Source: an uncultured Caulobacteraceae bacterium (GTDB lineage Bacteria > Pseudomonadota > Alphaproteobacteria > Caulobacterales > Caulobacteraceae). Taken from it: a stretch of DNA of 5,714 nt. The position numbers and the translations under genes were made by a program. Below are positions 1 through 5,336 of the stretch, piece after piece. The notes beneath the pieces were generated by a model. It was not told the DNA's origin. It made no database searches and saw only the letters and a program-made list of their open reading frames with translations. The stretch lies in the NCBI GenBank assembly GCA_937952995.1, contig CALFYB010000071.1, positions 1 through 5,714 on the forward strand, given 5' to 3'. The number at the start of each line of letters is the position of its first letter. The stretch's first letter is position 1.

Positions 1-541
1 GGAATTCCTGGGTGAGCTTGACCGGCTCATAGACCACGCGCTTGGCAAGATCGTCCCAGCGCACCTCGACATAGCCGGTGAGCGGAAAGTCCTTGCGCAG
101 AGGATGGCCGGCAAAGCCATAGTCGGTCAGGATGCGGCGCAGGTCGGGGTGCCCTGAGAAGAACACGCCGTACATGTCGAAGGTCTCGCGCTCGCACCAG
201 TCGGCATTGGGATAGACGCCCGTCACCGAAGGAACCGCTGTATCCTCATCGGTCTGAACCTTGACCCGCAGACGCAGGTTCTTGGTCAGGGACAGGAGCA
301 GATAAACGACATCGAACCGCAAAGGCCGCTCTGGATAGTCAACGCCGCACAGCTCGATCAGTTGTTGAAACTGAAAGTCAGCATCGTCCTTCAACAGGGT
401 CAGCAACGGAACGATCTGATCGGCCCGCGCCTCAATGTTCAATTCGCCGTAAGCGATGGAGGAACCCGTGACGGCCCCCGCCGCCTTAGCGGTGATCTGT
501 TCGGCCAGCGCGGCCAGACGCTCTGTGGTCACGATGCTCAT
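1..541 (-). CDS. nuoC: NADH-quinone oxidoreductase subunit C (30 kDa subunit), 3' end cut by window
   Basis: NuoC is a peripheral-arm subunit of respiratory complex I and sits with NuoB and NuoD near the quinone site on the cytoplasmic side of the membrane. I translated the minus strand from the ATG at 541 and it stays open for 180 codons to the window edge; bacterial NuoC is usually near 200 residues, so about the last tenth is missing. The family signature is plain at residues 117-138, starting ERETFDMYG and running through GHPDLRRIL, followed by the conserved DYGF..HPLRKDFPL.GY.EVR block at about 140-161. The start codon overlaps the nuoB stop in an ATGA arrangement, so translation is probably coupled; only a weak G-rich tract precedes it. 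It carries no cofactor-binding cysteine motif, as expected for this subunit. Identification is very secure; only the C-terminus is unseen. Confidence 0.97.
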   Translation of the reverse strand, partial: MSIVTTERLAALAEQITAKAAGAVTGSSIAYGELNIEARADQIVPLLTLLKDDADFQFQQLIELCGVDYPERPLRFDVVYLLLSLTKNLRLRVKVQTDEDTAVPSVTGVYPNADWCERETFDMYGVFFSGHPDLRRILTDYGFAGHPLRKDFPLTGYVEVRWDDLAKRVVYEPVKLTQEF

Positions 542-1122
542 CGTTCAATGGACCCCGTGCGACGGATCTTCTTTTGAAGTTGCAGCACGCCGTAGACCAG
601 CGCTTCAGCCGTCGGAGGGCAGCCGGGGACATAGATGTCCACTGGCACGACGCGGTCACAGCCACGCACGACGGAATAGCTGAAATAGTAATAGCCGCCG
701 CCATTGGCGCAGGAGCCCATCGAGATGACGTAGCGCGGCTCTGGCATCTGGTCATAGACCTTGCGCAGGGCCGGAGCCATCTTGTTGGTCAAGGTCCCGG
801 CCACGATCATGACGTCGGACTGACGCGGGCTGGCGCGCGGCGCAAAGCCGTAACGCTCAAGGTCATAACGCGGCATCGAGGCCTGCATCATTTCCACGGC
901 GCAACAGGCCAAGCCAAAGGTCATCCACATCAGCGAGCCGGTCCGGGCCCAGGTGATGAGGTCATCGGCAGCGGCCAGAACAAAGCCCTTGTCCGCCAAC
1001 TGGTCCGAGACGCCGTCGAAGAACGGGTCATGAAGCTTGGGGTTATAGCCCTCGACCGTTGATGTCGCGCCCGACTGGGCGGGCTTCAACAGGCCAGATT
1101 GGGCCGGTAGGGTCACTCCCAT
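538..1122 (-). CDS. nuoB: NADH-quinone oxidoreductase subunit B (20 kDa, N2 cluster subunit)
   Basis: NuoB binds the terminal [4Fe-4S] cluster N2, which passes electrons to ubiquinone in complex I. From the ATG at 1122 the protein is 194 residues, a normal length. The cluster ligands are visible as the tandem pair C73-C74 in GLACCAVE, C138 in GSCANGGG and C168 in PGCPPTAEAL. The Y/F-rich stretch after C138 and the QLQKKI C-terminal segment are also typical. A longer frame opens with a GTG at 1143, but the ATG at 1122 has a strong GGGAG at 1130-1134 seven bases upstream and gives an MGV start of the kind I recall in relatives, so I prefer it. The first bases overlap the end of nuoA by 10 bases and the stop overlaps the nuoC start by 4, marking a tightly coupled operon. 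All key residues are present. Confidence 0.96.
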   Translation of the reverse strand: MGVTLPAQSGLLKPAQSGATSTVEGYNPKLHDPFFDGVSDQLADKGFVLAAADDLITWARTGSLMWMTFGLACCAVEMMQASMPRYDLERYGFAPRASPRQSDVMIVAGTLTNKMAPALRKVYDQMPEPRYVISMGSCANGGGYYYFSYSVVRGCDRVVPVDIYVPGCPPTAEALVYGVLQLQKKIRRTGSIER

Positions 1123-1490
1123 TCCAGGGCTCCCTTTTTCCACTCATAAATGAACCCGACGGTGAGAACGCCGAGGAAGGTCATCATCGACCAGAACGCA
1201 AAGGGCTGGACCTCATGCGGCAGCTTCATCAGGCTGACCGCCCAAGGAAACAGGAACGCCACTTCGAGATCGAAAATAATGAACAGGATCGAGACCAGAT
1301 AGAAGCGGACGTCAAACTTCATGCGCGCATCGTCAAAGGCGTTGAAGCCGCACTCGTAGGCCGAGAGCTTCTCTGGATCCGGAGCCTTGGGGGCTAGGAT
1401 AGCAGCCGCAAGGATGAATCCCACGCCCAGCACCGTCGCGATGCCGAGAAAGATGACGATCGGCAGATATTGCAGCAAAAATCCGTTCAT
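1113..1490 (-). CDS. nuoA: NADH-quinone oxidoreductase subunit A (membrane subunit)
   Basis: NuoA is a small hydrophobic subunit of complex I, with three membrane helices at the junction of the membrane arm and the quinone-binding module. The 125-residue product has hydrophobic segments at about 8-32, 62-87 and 96-116. The long loop between the first two carries the conserved YECGF motif at 45-49, followed by FDVRFY at 59-64 and FDLEVAFLFPWA at 73-84, which includes the conserved acidic pair in the second helix. The tail EWKKGALEW is also typical. The frame could open upstream at 1541, but that would add a polar 17-residue extension without family support, whereas the ATG at 1490 has AGAGGG at 1495-1500 close upstream. 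It is the first gene of the nuo operon here and overlaps nuoB by 10 bases. Confidence 0.96.
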   Translation of the reverse strand: MNGFLLQYLPIVIFLGIATVLGVGFILAAAILAPKAPDPEKLSAYECGFNAFDDARMKFDVRFYLVSILFIIFDLEVAFLFPWAVSLMKLPHEVQPFAFWSMMTFLGVLTVGFIYEWKKGALEWE

Positions 1491-1610
1491 CTGGCCCTCT
1501 TGCCCCTGACCTTCCAAGCCCGTCGCCACCAAAGACAACAACGGTCGAAGATCGACTCGGAGGCCTTGTAGCCCAAGCCTGTCCCGGCTTCAAACTCAGC
1601 CTTGTCGATT

Positions 1611-1638
1611 TACATAGTTTTCCGCGCTTTGCAGGCAA
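1611..1638 (-). promoter_or_regulatory. Weak candidate promoter for nuoABC
   Basis: On the minus strand TTGCCT (1638-1633) and TATGTA (1616-1611) are 16 bases apart, giving a start near 1604 and a leader of about 115 bases before nuoA. Both boxes are imperfect, and a TTGTCA at 1661-1656 lacks a well-placed -10 partner. The assignment rests mainly on position in the only AT-rich segment upstream of nuoA. Confidence 0.3.
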
Positions 1639-1749
1639 TTTAATCTCTACGCACATGACAAAAGACGGGTCCGCGCGAGGTCAAATCAGACCAAACCTCG
1701 GCGAAAGAGATTCCATCCACAGAACCCTTACAAGATGCCAACTTGTCTG

Positions 1750-1778
1750 TTGACAGGTCCCCGCCCCCGCCCTATCAA
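1750..1778 (+). promoter_or_regulatory. Strong sigma-70 type promoter for tRNA-Asp
   Basis: A perfect -35 box TTGACA at 1750-1755 is followed after 17 bases by TATCAA at 1773-1778. The spacer is GC-rich. Transcription would start near 1785, giving a leader of roughly 33 bases before the mature tRNA at 1818. The near-consensus boxes and optimal spacing fit a highly expressed stable RNA. Confidence 0.75.
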
Positions 1779-1817
1779 CCGCGCCTCACGCCGCCGTTGC
1801 TTCCGGGCGCGGCCGAT

Positions 1818-1894
1818 GCGGGTGTAGCTCAGTTGGTTAGAGCGTCGGCCTGTCACGCCGAAGGTCGCGGGTTCGAGTCCCGTCACTCGCGCCA
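1818..1894 (+). tRNA. tRNA-Asp (anticodon GTC)
   Basis: The 77-base sequence folds into a full cloverleaf. The acceptor GCGGGTG (1818-1824) pairs with CACTCGC (1884-1890) with one G-T pair. The D arm is GCTCAGTTGGTTAGAGC. The anticodon stem TCGGC/GCCGA encloses the loop CTGTCAC with anticodon GTC at 1852-1854. The T arm has the invariant TTCGAGT loop. The discriminator base is G (1891), an aspartate identity element, and CCA is encoded at 1892-1894. It has its own strong promoter and points toward tRNA-Val. Its last six bases also form the first arm of a hairpin that extends to 1919. Confidence 0.97.
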
Positions 1895-1919
1895 CTTTCC
1901 CAAGTCCGGAAAGTGGCGC
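1889..1919 (+). terminator. 12-bp perfect hairpin starting inside the tRNA-Asp 3' end; possible terminator without U-tract
   Basis: GCGCCACTTTCC (1889-1900) and GGAAAGTGGCGC (1908-1919) are perfect inverted complements around a 7-base loop. The left arm contains the last two acceptor bases, the discriminator and the CCA of tRNA-Asp. No T-run follows (the next bases are CGACACTCTCC), so it is not a canonical intrinsic terminator. It may cause termination or pausing, or protect the precursor 3' end before trimming. The structure is certain as sequence; the role is inferred. Confidence 0.5.
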
Positions 1920-2031
1920 CGACACTCTCCAGAAAATCCAACGGTCCCCTTCCCACGGCATAGCTCGCCGCGACCCTACGATCACGCGACGCGTGGCACT
2001 TGGTCCTTGGTTGGGAAATTGTGTTGACGAT

Positions 2032-2044
2032 GGCTTGCCAAGCC
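2032..2044 (-). other. Small hairpin downstream of tRNA-Val
   Basis: GGCTT (2032-2036) and AAGCC (2040-2044) form a 5-bp stem with a 3-base loop, 20 bases past the 3' end of tRNA-Val on the minus strand. No U-tract follows. It is the nearest thing to a tRNA-Val terminator, but the support is weak and it could be chance. The surrounding gap between the two convergent tRNAs (1920-2064) shows no gene. Confidence 0.25.
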
Positions 2045-2064
2045 GAAGCTCGCAGAGCGAAGGT

Positions 2065-2141
2065 TGGTGGGCGGCGAGGGGTTCGAACCCCCGACCCCCT
2101 CGGTGTAAACGAGGTGCTCTGACCAGCTGAGCTAGCCGCCC
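2065..2141 (-). tRNA. tRNA-Val (anticodon TAC)
   Basis: Read on the minus strand, the 77 bases form a complete cloverleaf. The acceptor GGGCGGC pairs perfectly with GCCGCCC. The D arm is GCTCAGCTGGTCAGAGC. The anticodon stem CCTCG/CGAGG holds the loop TTTACAC with anticodon TAC (plus-strand bases 2105-2107). The T arm has a TTCGAAC loop with one G-T pair in its stem. The discriminator is A and CCA is encoded (2065-2067). The UAC anticodon reads mainly GUA and GUG valine codons. It lies just downstream of the HU gene terminator in the same direction, so it is transcribed either from its own promoter, which I cannot place confidently, or by readthrough. Confidence 0.97.
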
Positions 2142-2143
2142 GA

Positions 2144-2167
2144 CGAAGCGACCTTTAGCCCGCTTCG
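2144..2167 (-). other. Hairpin in the tRNA-Val 5' leader
   Basis: CGAAGCG (2144-2150) and CGCTTCG (2161-2167) form a perfect 7-bp stem with a 10-base loop. In the minus-strand transcript it ends two bases before the first base of tRNA-Val, beside the RNase P cut site. A GCTAAAGG within its loop resembles a Caulobacter-type -10 element and would put a start just before the tRNA, but no good -35 box lies upstream. It could therefore be a leader structure or part of a promoter. Confidence 0.35.
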
Positions 2168-2186
2168 ATGTGGTCTTCTAGTCATG

Positions 2187-2219
2187 AAAAAGGGTGAGCG
2201 CTAGTGCGCCCACCCTTTT
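2187..2219 (-). terminator. Intrinsic terminator of the HU gene
   Basis: On the minus strand AAAAGGGTG pairs with CACCCTTTT (plus 2211-2219 and 2188-2196), extended inward by a G-T pair and GCGC/GCGC around a 4-base loop, giving a stem of about 14 bp. Five U residues (2191-2187) end the structure. It lies 22 bases after the HU stop codon. The plus-strand reading also ends in TTTT, so it could work in both directions, but the HU gene is the obvious client. Confidence 0.88.
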
Positions 2220-2241
2220 GATATCATTCTTGAGGGTGCTC

Positions 2242-2514
2242 TTAGTTCAGAGCGGACTTCAGTCCTTCACCGACCTTAAAGCGCGCGGTCTTGGCAGCAG
2301 CCCGCTCGACCGTTTCACCGGTACGGGGATTGCGCGCCGTTCCAGCGGCACGGTCGACCGGCAGGAAGCTGCCAAAGCCGACGAGGCGAACATCTTCGCC
2401 CTTCTTCAGAGACTCAGTCACCGAGTCCAAAAATGCGTCCAGCGCGTCCTTGGCCTGTACCTTGGTCAATCCAGCCTTCTCTGCCATCGCAGCAACCAGT
2501 TCGGCTTTCGTCAT
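2242..2514 (-). CDS. hup: HU family nucleoid DNA-binding protein
   Basis: HU is a small basic histone-like protein that binds and bends DNA as a dimer, shaping the nucleoid. The product has 90 residues, the standard length. The N-terminal helices (about 3-38) lead to the conserved GFGSF at 46-50. The DNA-intercalating arm carries RNPRTGE at 61-67, with the conserved proline at 63, and the FKVGEGLKSALN C-terminus is also typical. IHF is less likely because the sequence lacks the extended tails of IHF subunits and matches HU closely. A GGGAG at 2521-2525 lies six bases before the ATG. The gene has its own candidate promoter and terminator, so it appears monocistronic. It lies directly downstream of lon; HU is a Lon substrate in some bacteria, which is background and not evidence from here. 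The symbol hupB is also used for this gene. Confidence 0.96.
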   Translation of the reverse strand: MTKAELVAAMAEKAGLTKVQAKDALDAFLDSVTESLKKGEDVRLVGFGSFLPVDRAAGTARNPRTGETVERAAAKTARFKVGEGLKSALN

Positions 2515-2571
2515 GAATGTCTCCCAACCCTATATGTGGCAACGATCCTGCATGGCCGCTGCGCTGAAGGG

Positions 2572-2601
2572 ACTATGAGCATCGGTCAGCCCCCTCGTCA
2601 A
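2572..2601 (-). promoter_or_regulatory. Candidate vegetative promoter of the HU gene
   Basis: TTGACG (2601-2596) on the minus strand matches the -35 box reported for Caulobacter housekeeping promoters. After 18 bases comes CATAGT (2577-2572), a 4-of-6 match to TATAAT. Transcription would begin near 2565, leaving a leader of about 50 bases. The -35 box overlaps the U-tract of the lon terminator. A TATAGG at about 2528-2533 is a poorer choice because a start there would remove the ribosome binding site. Confidence 0.5.
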
Positions 2602-2633
2602 ACAAAGGCGGCGCAGAATCCTCTGCGCCGCCT
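2599..2633 (-). terminator. Intrinsic terminator of lon
   Basis: Two 12-base arms (2622-2633 and 2606-2617) form a perfect GC-rich stem with a 4-base loop, followed on the minus strand by TTTGTTTG. It begins 24 bases after the lon stop codon. This is a textbook rho-independent terminator with one interruption in the U-tract. Confidence 0.92.
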
Positions 2634-2657
2634 AGGTAATCGTCGATAATCAAGAGT

Positions 2658-5057
2658 CTAGTGGGTAATAACGGCGTCTTGGTCGCCCTCATCGGCCTTT
2701 ACGGCAGCAACGACCGAATCATCTGGCTCAATCCACTCGATTGGGGTCAGGGGACGAACGAGGGCGTGAGCCAGCACCTGGTCCACCGTCGCGACCGGAA
2801 TGATCTCCAAGGCGGACTTCACATTGTCCGGAATGTCGGCCAAATCCTTGACGTTTTCCTCAGGGATCAGAACGGTCTTGATGCCTGAACGCAGGGCCGC
2901 AAGCAGCTTTTCCTTCAGGCCGCCAATCGCCAGAACCCGCCCACGCAGGGTGATCTCGCCGGTCATGGCCAGATCCTTGCGCACAGGCACACCGGTCAGG
3001 ACAGAGACCATGGAGACAGCCATGGCCACGCCCGCAGACGGACCGTCCTTGGGCGTTGCCCCCTCGGGCACGTGAACGTGGACGTCGGTCTTCTCAAACA
3101 GAGTCGGCTTGATACCAAAGGCCGTTGCCCGCGACCGGACGTAGGAATTGGCGGCGGAGATCGATTCTTTCATCACCTCTTTGAGGTTACCGGTGATGCT
3201 CATCCGACCCTTACCGGGCATGCGCACCGCTTCGATGGTGAGGATATCACCGCCAAATTCGGTCCAGGCCAGGCCCGTCACCATCCCGATCAAATCCTCA
3301 GTATCGGTCTCGCCGAAGCGATAGCGACGAATGCCTGCATACTTGTCCAAGCGCGCCGCATCGATGGTGATCGAGGATAGCTTTTCACGCTCAAGATCAC
3401 GGACCGTCTTACGGGCCAGATTAGCAAGCTCACGCTCTAACGACCGGACCCCCGCCTCTCGGGTGTAGTAGCGGATCAAATCGCGCAGAGCCTCATCCGG
3501 AACAATCCACTCATCCGCCTTGAGGCCGTGATTCTTGGCCAGCTTGCTCAGCAGGTGCCGCTTGGCGATCTCGACCTTCTCATCCTCAGTGTAACCGGGG
3601 ATGCGGATGATCTCCATGCGGTCCAGCAGCGGCTGGGGCATGTTCAGGCTGTTGGAGGTGGTGACGAACATCACCTGGGACAGATCGTAATCGACCTCCA
3701 GATAATGATCGGCAAAGGTCGCATTCTGTTCGGGATCCAAGACCTCCAACAGGGCCGAAGATGGATCACCGCGATAGTCAGCGCCAAGCTTATCGATCTC
3801 ATCCAGCAGGAAGAACGGATCGGTGGCCTTGGCCTTCTTCATGGCCTGAATGACCTTGCCGGGCATCGAGCCGATATAGGTGCGGCGGTGACCGCGGATC
3901 TCGGCCTCATCGCGCATACCGCCCAGGGACAGACGCACAAACTCACGGCTGGTCGCCTTGGCGATGGAGCGGCCCAACGAGGTCTTGCCCACGCCAGGAG
4001 GCCCCACGAGACAGAGAATGGGCCCCTTTAAGGAGTTGGTCCGGGACTGCACGGCCAGATATTCAAGGATCCGCTCCTTGACCTTCTCTAGGCCGTAGTG
4101 GTCCTCATCTAGGATGCGTTCGGCGGCAGCCACATCGATCTTCTTGGTCTTGGCCTTGCCCCATGGCAGGGACAGGAGCCAGTCCAGATAGTTGCGGACA
4201 ACTGTGCTCTCAGCGGACATGGGGCTCATATTGCGCAGCTTCTTCAGCTCCGCTTCGGCCTTGGCCCGCGCCTCCTTCGAGAACTTGGTCTTCTTGATGC
4301 GCTTTTCCAGCTCCATCAGCTCGTCGCGAGTCTCATCCTGCTCGCCCAACTCGCGCTGGATCGCCTTCATTTGCTCGTTGAGATAATATTCGCGCTGGGT
4401 CTTTTCCATCTGCCGCTTCACGCGGCTGCGGATCTTCTTTTCGACCTGAAGGACGCTGATCTCGCCCTCCATCAGGGCGAAGACCTTTTCCAAGCGCTTT
4501 ATGACGCTGAAAATTTCCAGCAACTGCTGCTTGTCGCCGATTTTCACAGACAGGTGCGCCGCAATAGAGTCAGACAGCTTGCCCGGCTCAGCGATCTGCG
4601 GGATTGCAGACAGGGCCTCTGGCGGCACCTTCTTGTTCAGCTTGACGTAGTTTTCGAACTGCTCGACGACAGCGCGCGATAGGGCCTCAGCCTCGCTGCC
4701 TTCACCGGCCTCATCCGCCACCAAAGCGGTCTCAGCTTCGAAATAGTCAGCCTGATCGGTGAAACGCTTAATTTGTGCCCGCGACTTGCCCTCGACCAGC
4801 ACCTTGACGGTTCCATCCGGCAGTTTGAGCAATTGCAGAACGGTGGCGACCACGCCAACCTCGTAGATGGCGCTTTGGGCCGGATCGTCGTCTGACGAAT
4901 TTTTTTGTGTGGCGAGCAGGATCTGCTTGTCGCCGCGCATGACCTCTTCCAAGGCTCGGACAGACTTATCACGCCCGACGAAGAGCGGAACGACCATGTG
5001 CGGAAACACGACGATGTCGCGGAGTGGCAAAACAGGCAGTGTTTTCAAATCAGACAT
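2658..5057 (-). CDS. lon: ATP-dependent protease Lon (LonA type)
   Basis: Lon is a homo-hexameric cytosolic AAA+ serine protease that unfolds and degrades misfolded proteins and selected regulators; in Caulobacter its known targets include CcrM, DnaA and SciP. The 799 residues match full-length LonA. The N-terminal substrate-binding domain spans about 1-200, then a helical, charged linker (205-300). The AAA+ module has Walker A GPPGVGKT at 352-359, Walker B LLDEID with D419 and E420, sensor-1 N469, a putative arginine finger R480 and sensor-2 R538. The C-terminal protease domain carries the catalytic Ser674 in KDGPSAG and Lys717 in GGLKEK, 43 residues apart as in E. coli. A GGGAAG eight bases before the ATG is the ribosome binding site. 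All key residues are intact, so it should be active. It follows clpX but is separated by a terminator and its own promoter. Confidence 0.98.
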   Translation of the reverse strand: MSDLKTLPVLPLRDIVVFPHMVVPLFVGRDKSVRALEEVMRGDKQILLATQKNSSDDDPAQSAIYEVGVVATVLQLLKLPDGTVKVLVEGKSRAQIKRFTDQADYFEAETALVADEAGEGSEAEALSRAVVEQFENYVKLNKKVPPEALSAIPQIAEPGKLSDSIAAHLSVKIGDKQQLLEIFSVIKRLEKVFALMEGEISVLQVEKKIRSRVKRQMEKTQREYYLNEQMKAIQRELGEQDETRDELMELEKRIKKTKFSKEARAKAEAELKKLRNMSPMSAESTVVRNYLDWLLSLPWGKAKTKKIDVAAAERILDEDHYGLEKVKERILEYLAVQSRTNSLKGPILCLVGPPGVGKTSLGRSIAKATSREFVRLSLGGMRDEAEIRGHRRTYIGSMPGKVIQAMKKAKATDPFFLLDEIDKLGADYRGDPSSALLEVLDPEQNATFADHYLEVDYDLSQVMFVTTSNSLNMPQPLLDRMEIIRIPGYTEDEKVEIAKRHLLSKLAKNHGLKADEWIVPDEALRDLIRYYTREAGVRSLERELANLARKTVRDLEREKLSSITIDAARLDKYAGIRRYRFGETDTEDLIGMVTGLAWTEFGGDILTIEAVRMPGKGRMSITGNLKEVMKESISAANSYVRSRATAFGIKPTLFEKTDVHVHVPEGATPKDGPSAGVAMAVSMVSVLTGVPVRKDLAMTGEITLRGRVLAIGGLKEKLLAALRSGIKTVLIPEENVKDLADIPDNVKSALEIIPVATVDQVLAHALVRPLTPIEWIEPDDSVVAAVKADEGDQDAVITH

Positions 5058-5071
5058 GTCAACAGCTTCCC

Positions 5072-5099
5072 GGTCAGACCTGTACGCCTTGGTCCGACC
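5072..5099 (-). promoter_or_regulatory. Leader hairpin made of two GGTCNGACC palindromes, abutting the lon ribosome binding site
   Basis: GGTCAGACC (5072-5080) and GGTCCGACC (5091-5099) on the plus strand are near-identical, each nearly self-complementary, and 19 bases apart centre to centre. In the lon mRNA the two copies can pair over all nine positions with one G-U pair, leaving a 10-base loop. The stem ends immediately before the Shine-Dalgarno GGGAAG (5071-5066). It may act as RNA structure in the lon leader or as a double operator on DNA. The repeats are direct observation; a role is inferred. Confidence 0.5.
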
Positions 5100-5150
5100 C
5101 TATAAGTAAGGCACCCGCCCTATGACCGTTCTGGCCGAGGAGAGCACCAC

Positions 5151-5168
5151 ATCGCCGGTTCGGGCGAT
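5151..5168 (-). other. Small hairpin at the start of the lon leader
   Basis: ATCGCC (5151-5156) and GGCGAT (5163-5168) form a 6-bp stem with a 6-base loop just downstream of the inferred lon transcription start (about 5171). Such structures near a 5' end can slow mRNA decay. CCACAT at 5147-5152 and ATGTGG at 5181-5186 form a second, overlapping inverted repeat. Confidence 0.35.
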
Positions 5169-5177
5169 CGGTTCAAA

Positions 5178-5208
5178 ACTATGTGGCGGTTTTTTCCCCG
5201 CATTCAAG
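5178..5208 (-). promoter_or_regulatory. lon promoter, overlapping heat-shock (sigma-32) and vegetative elements
   Basis: On the minus strand CTTGAA (5208-5203) is followed after 16 bases by CCACAT (5186-5181), close to the sigma-32 pattern CTTGAA - spacer - CCCCAT. The same segment reads as a vegetative promoter with TTGAAT (5207-5202), an 18-base spacer and CATAGT (5183-5178), the same -10 as the HU promoter. Transcription would start near 5171, giving a leader of about 114 bases. lon is heat-shock induced in many proteobacteria, which supports the reading. A TTGACG at 5220-5215 has no -10 partner at the right distance. Confidence 0.55.
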
Positions 5209-5261
5209 AACAAGCGTCAATTCATCCCCAACTAGTCGTCGAATCAGTTCGCAGGTTGGGG

Positions 5262-5301
5262 AAATAAAAAGCCCGCCGCAGGTTGTACTGGCGACGGGCT
5301 T
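5262..5301 (-). terminator. Intrinsic terminator of clpX
   Basis: Arms at 5291-5301 and 5269-5279 form an 11-bp stem (one G-T pair) with an 11-base loop, followed on the minus strand by TTTATTT. It lies 35 bases beyond the clpX stop and before the lon promoter, so it should insulate lon from clpX transcription. Confidence 0.88.
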
Positions 5302-5336
5302 GATCTTGGTCAATCAAGGGCTTGCAGCCCCCTAAC

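Larger units (their letters stand above)
1491..1817. other. Non-coding gap between divergent nuoA and tRNA-Asp
   Basis: This 327-base stretch separates the minus-strand nuo operon from the plus-strand tRNA-Asp. I find no frame with a credible start, ribosome binding site and protein-like composition. It contains the candidate nuo promoter (1611-1638), a strong plus-strand promoter (1750-1778), and a modest 6-bp inverted repeat, CGAGGT at 1676-1681 with ACCTCG at 1695-1700. The part near 1590-1665 is distinctly more AT-rich than its surroundings, as expected for a promoter region. Nothing else stands out. Confidence 0.7.

Noticed and set aside
574..1062. 162-residue plus-strand frame antisense to nuoB
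   Set aside because: It lies wholly opposite a strongly conserved gene, has a His/Gly/Arg-rich composition typical of antisense shadows in GC-rich DNA, and no family resemblance.
1728..1985. Minus-strand 85-residue open frame containing GLEPATFGVTGRRSNQ
   Set aside because: This is the reverse complement of tRNA-Asp translated, another familiar artefact in databases.
1743..2027. Plus-strand 94-residue open frame containing GVAQLVRAS and GRGFESRHS
   Set aside because: This is tRNA-Asp read as protein. The string is a well-known false protein produced by translating tRNA genes, and the rest of the frame is non-coding spacer.
1818..2141. tRNA genes as integration sites for a genomic island
   Set aside because: Both tRNAs are complete, no integrase or second copy of a tRNA 3' end is present as a direct repeat, and the flanking genes are in a core arrangement.
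2194..2649. 151-residue plus-strand frame across the HU gene and both flanking terminators
   Set aside because: It runs through two terminator hairpins and the complement of the HU gene; composition is not protein-like.
3528..4031. 167-residue plus-strand frame antisense to lon
   Set aside because: It overlaps the AAA+ domain of lon on the opposite strand, and its openness follows from lon codon bias; no ribosome binding site or family motif is seen.
5158..5174. Possible alphaproteobacterial LexA box (two GTTC repeats) in the lon leader
   Set aside because: The repeats are 9 bases apart rather than the required 7, so they do not fit GTTC-N7-GTTC.
1554..5245. GANTC sites (CcrM methylation targets) in intergenic positions such as 1554, 1709, 2616, 2654 and 5241
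   Set aside because: The number over the window is about what chance would give, and none is placed convincingly within a promoter core; one simply falls in the lon terminator stem-loop.
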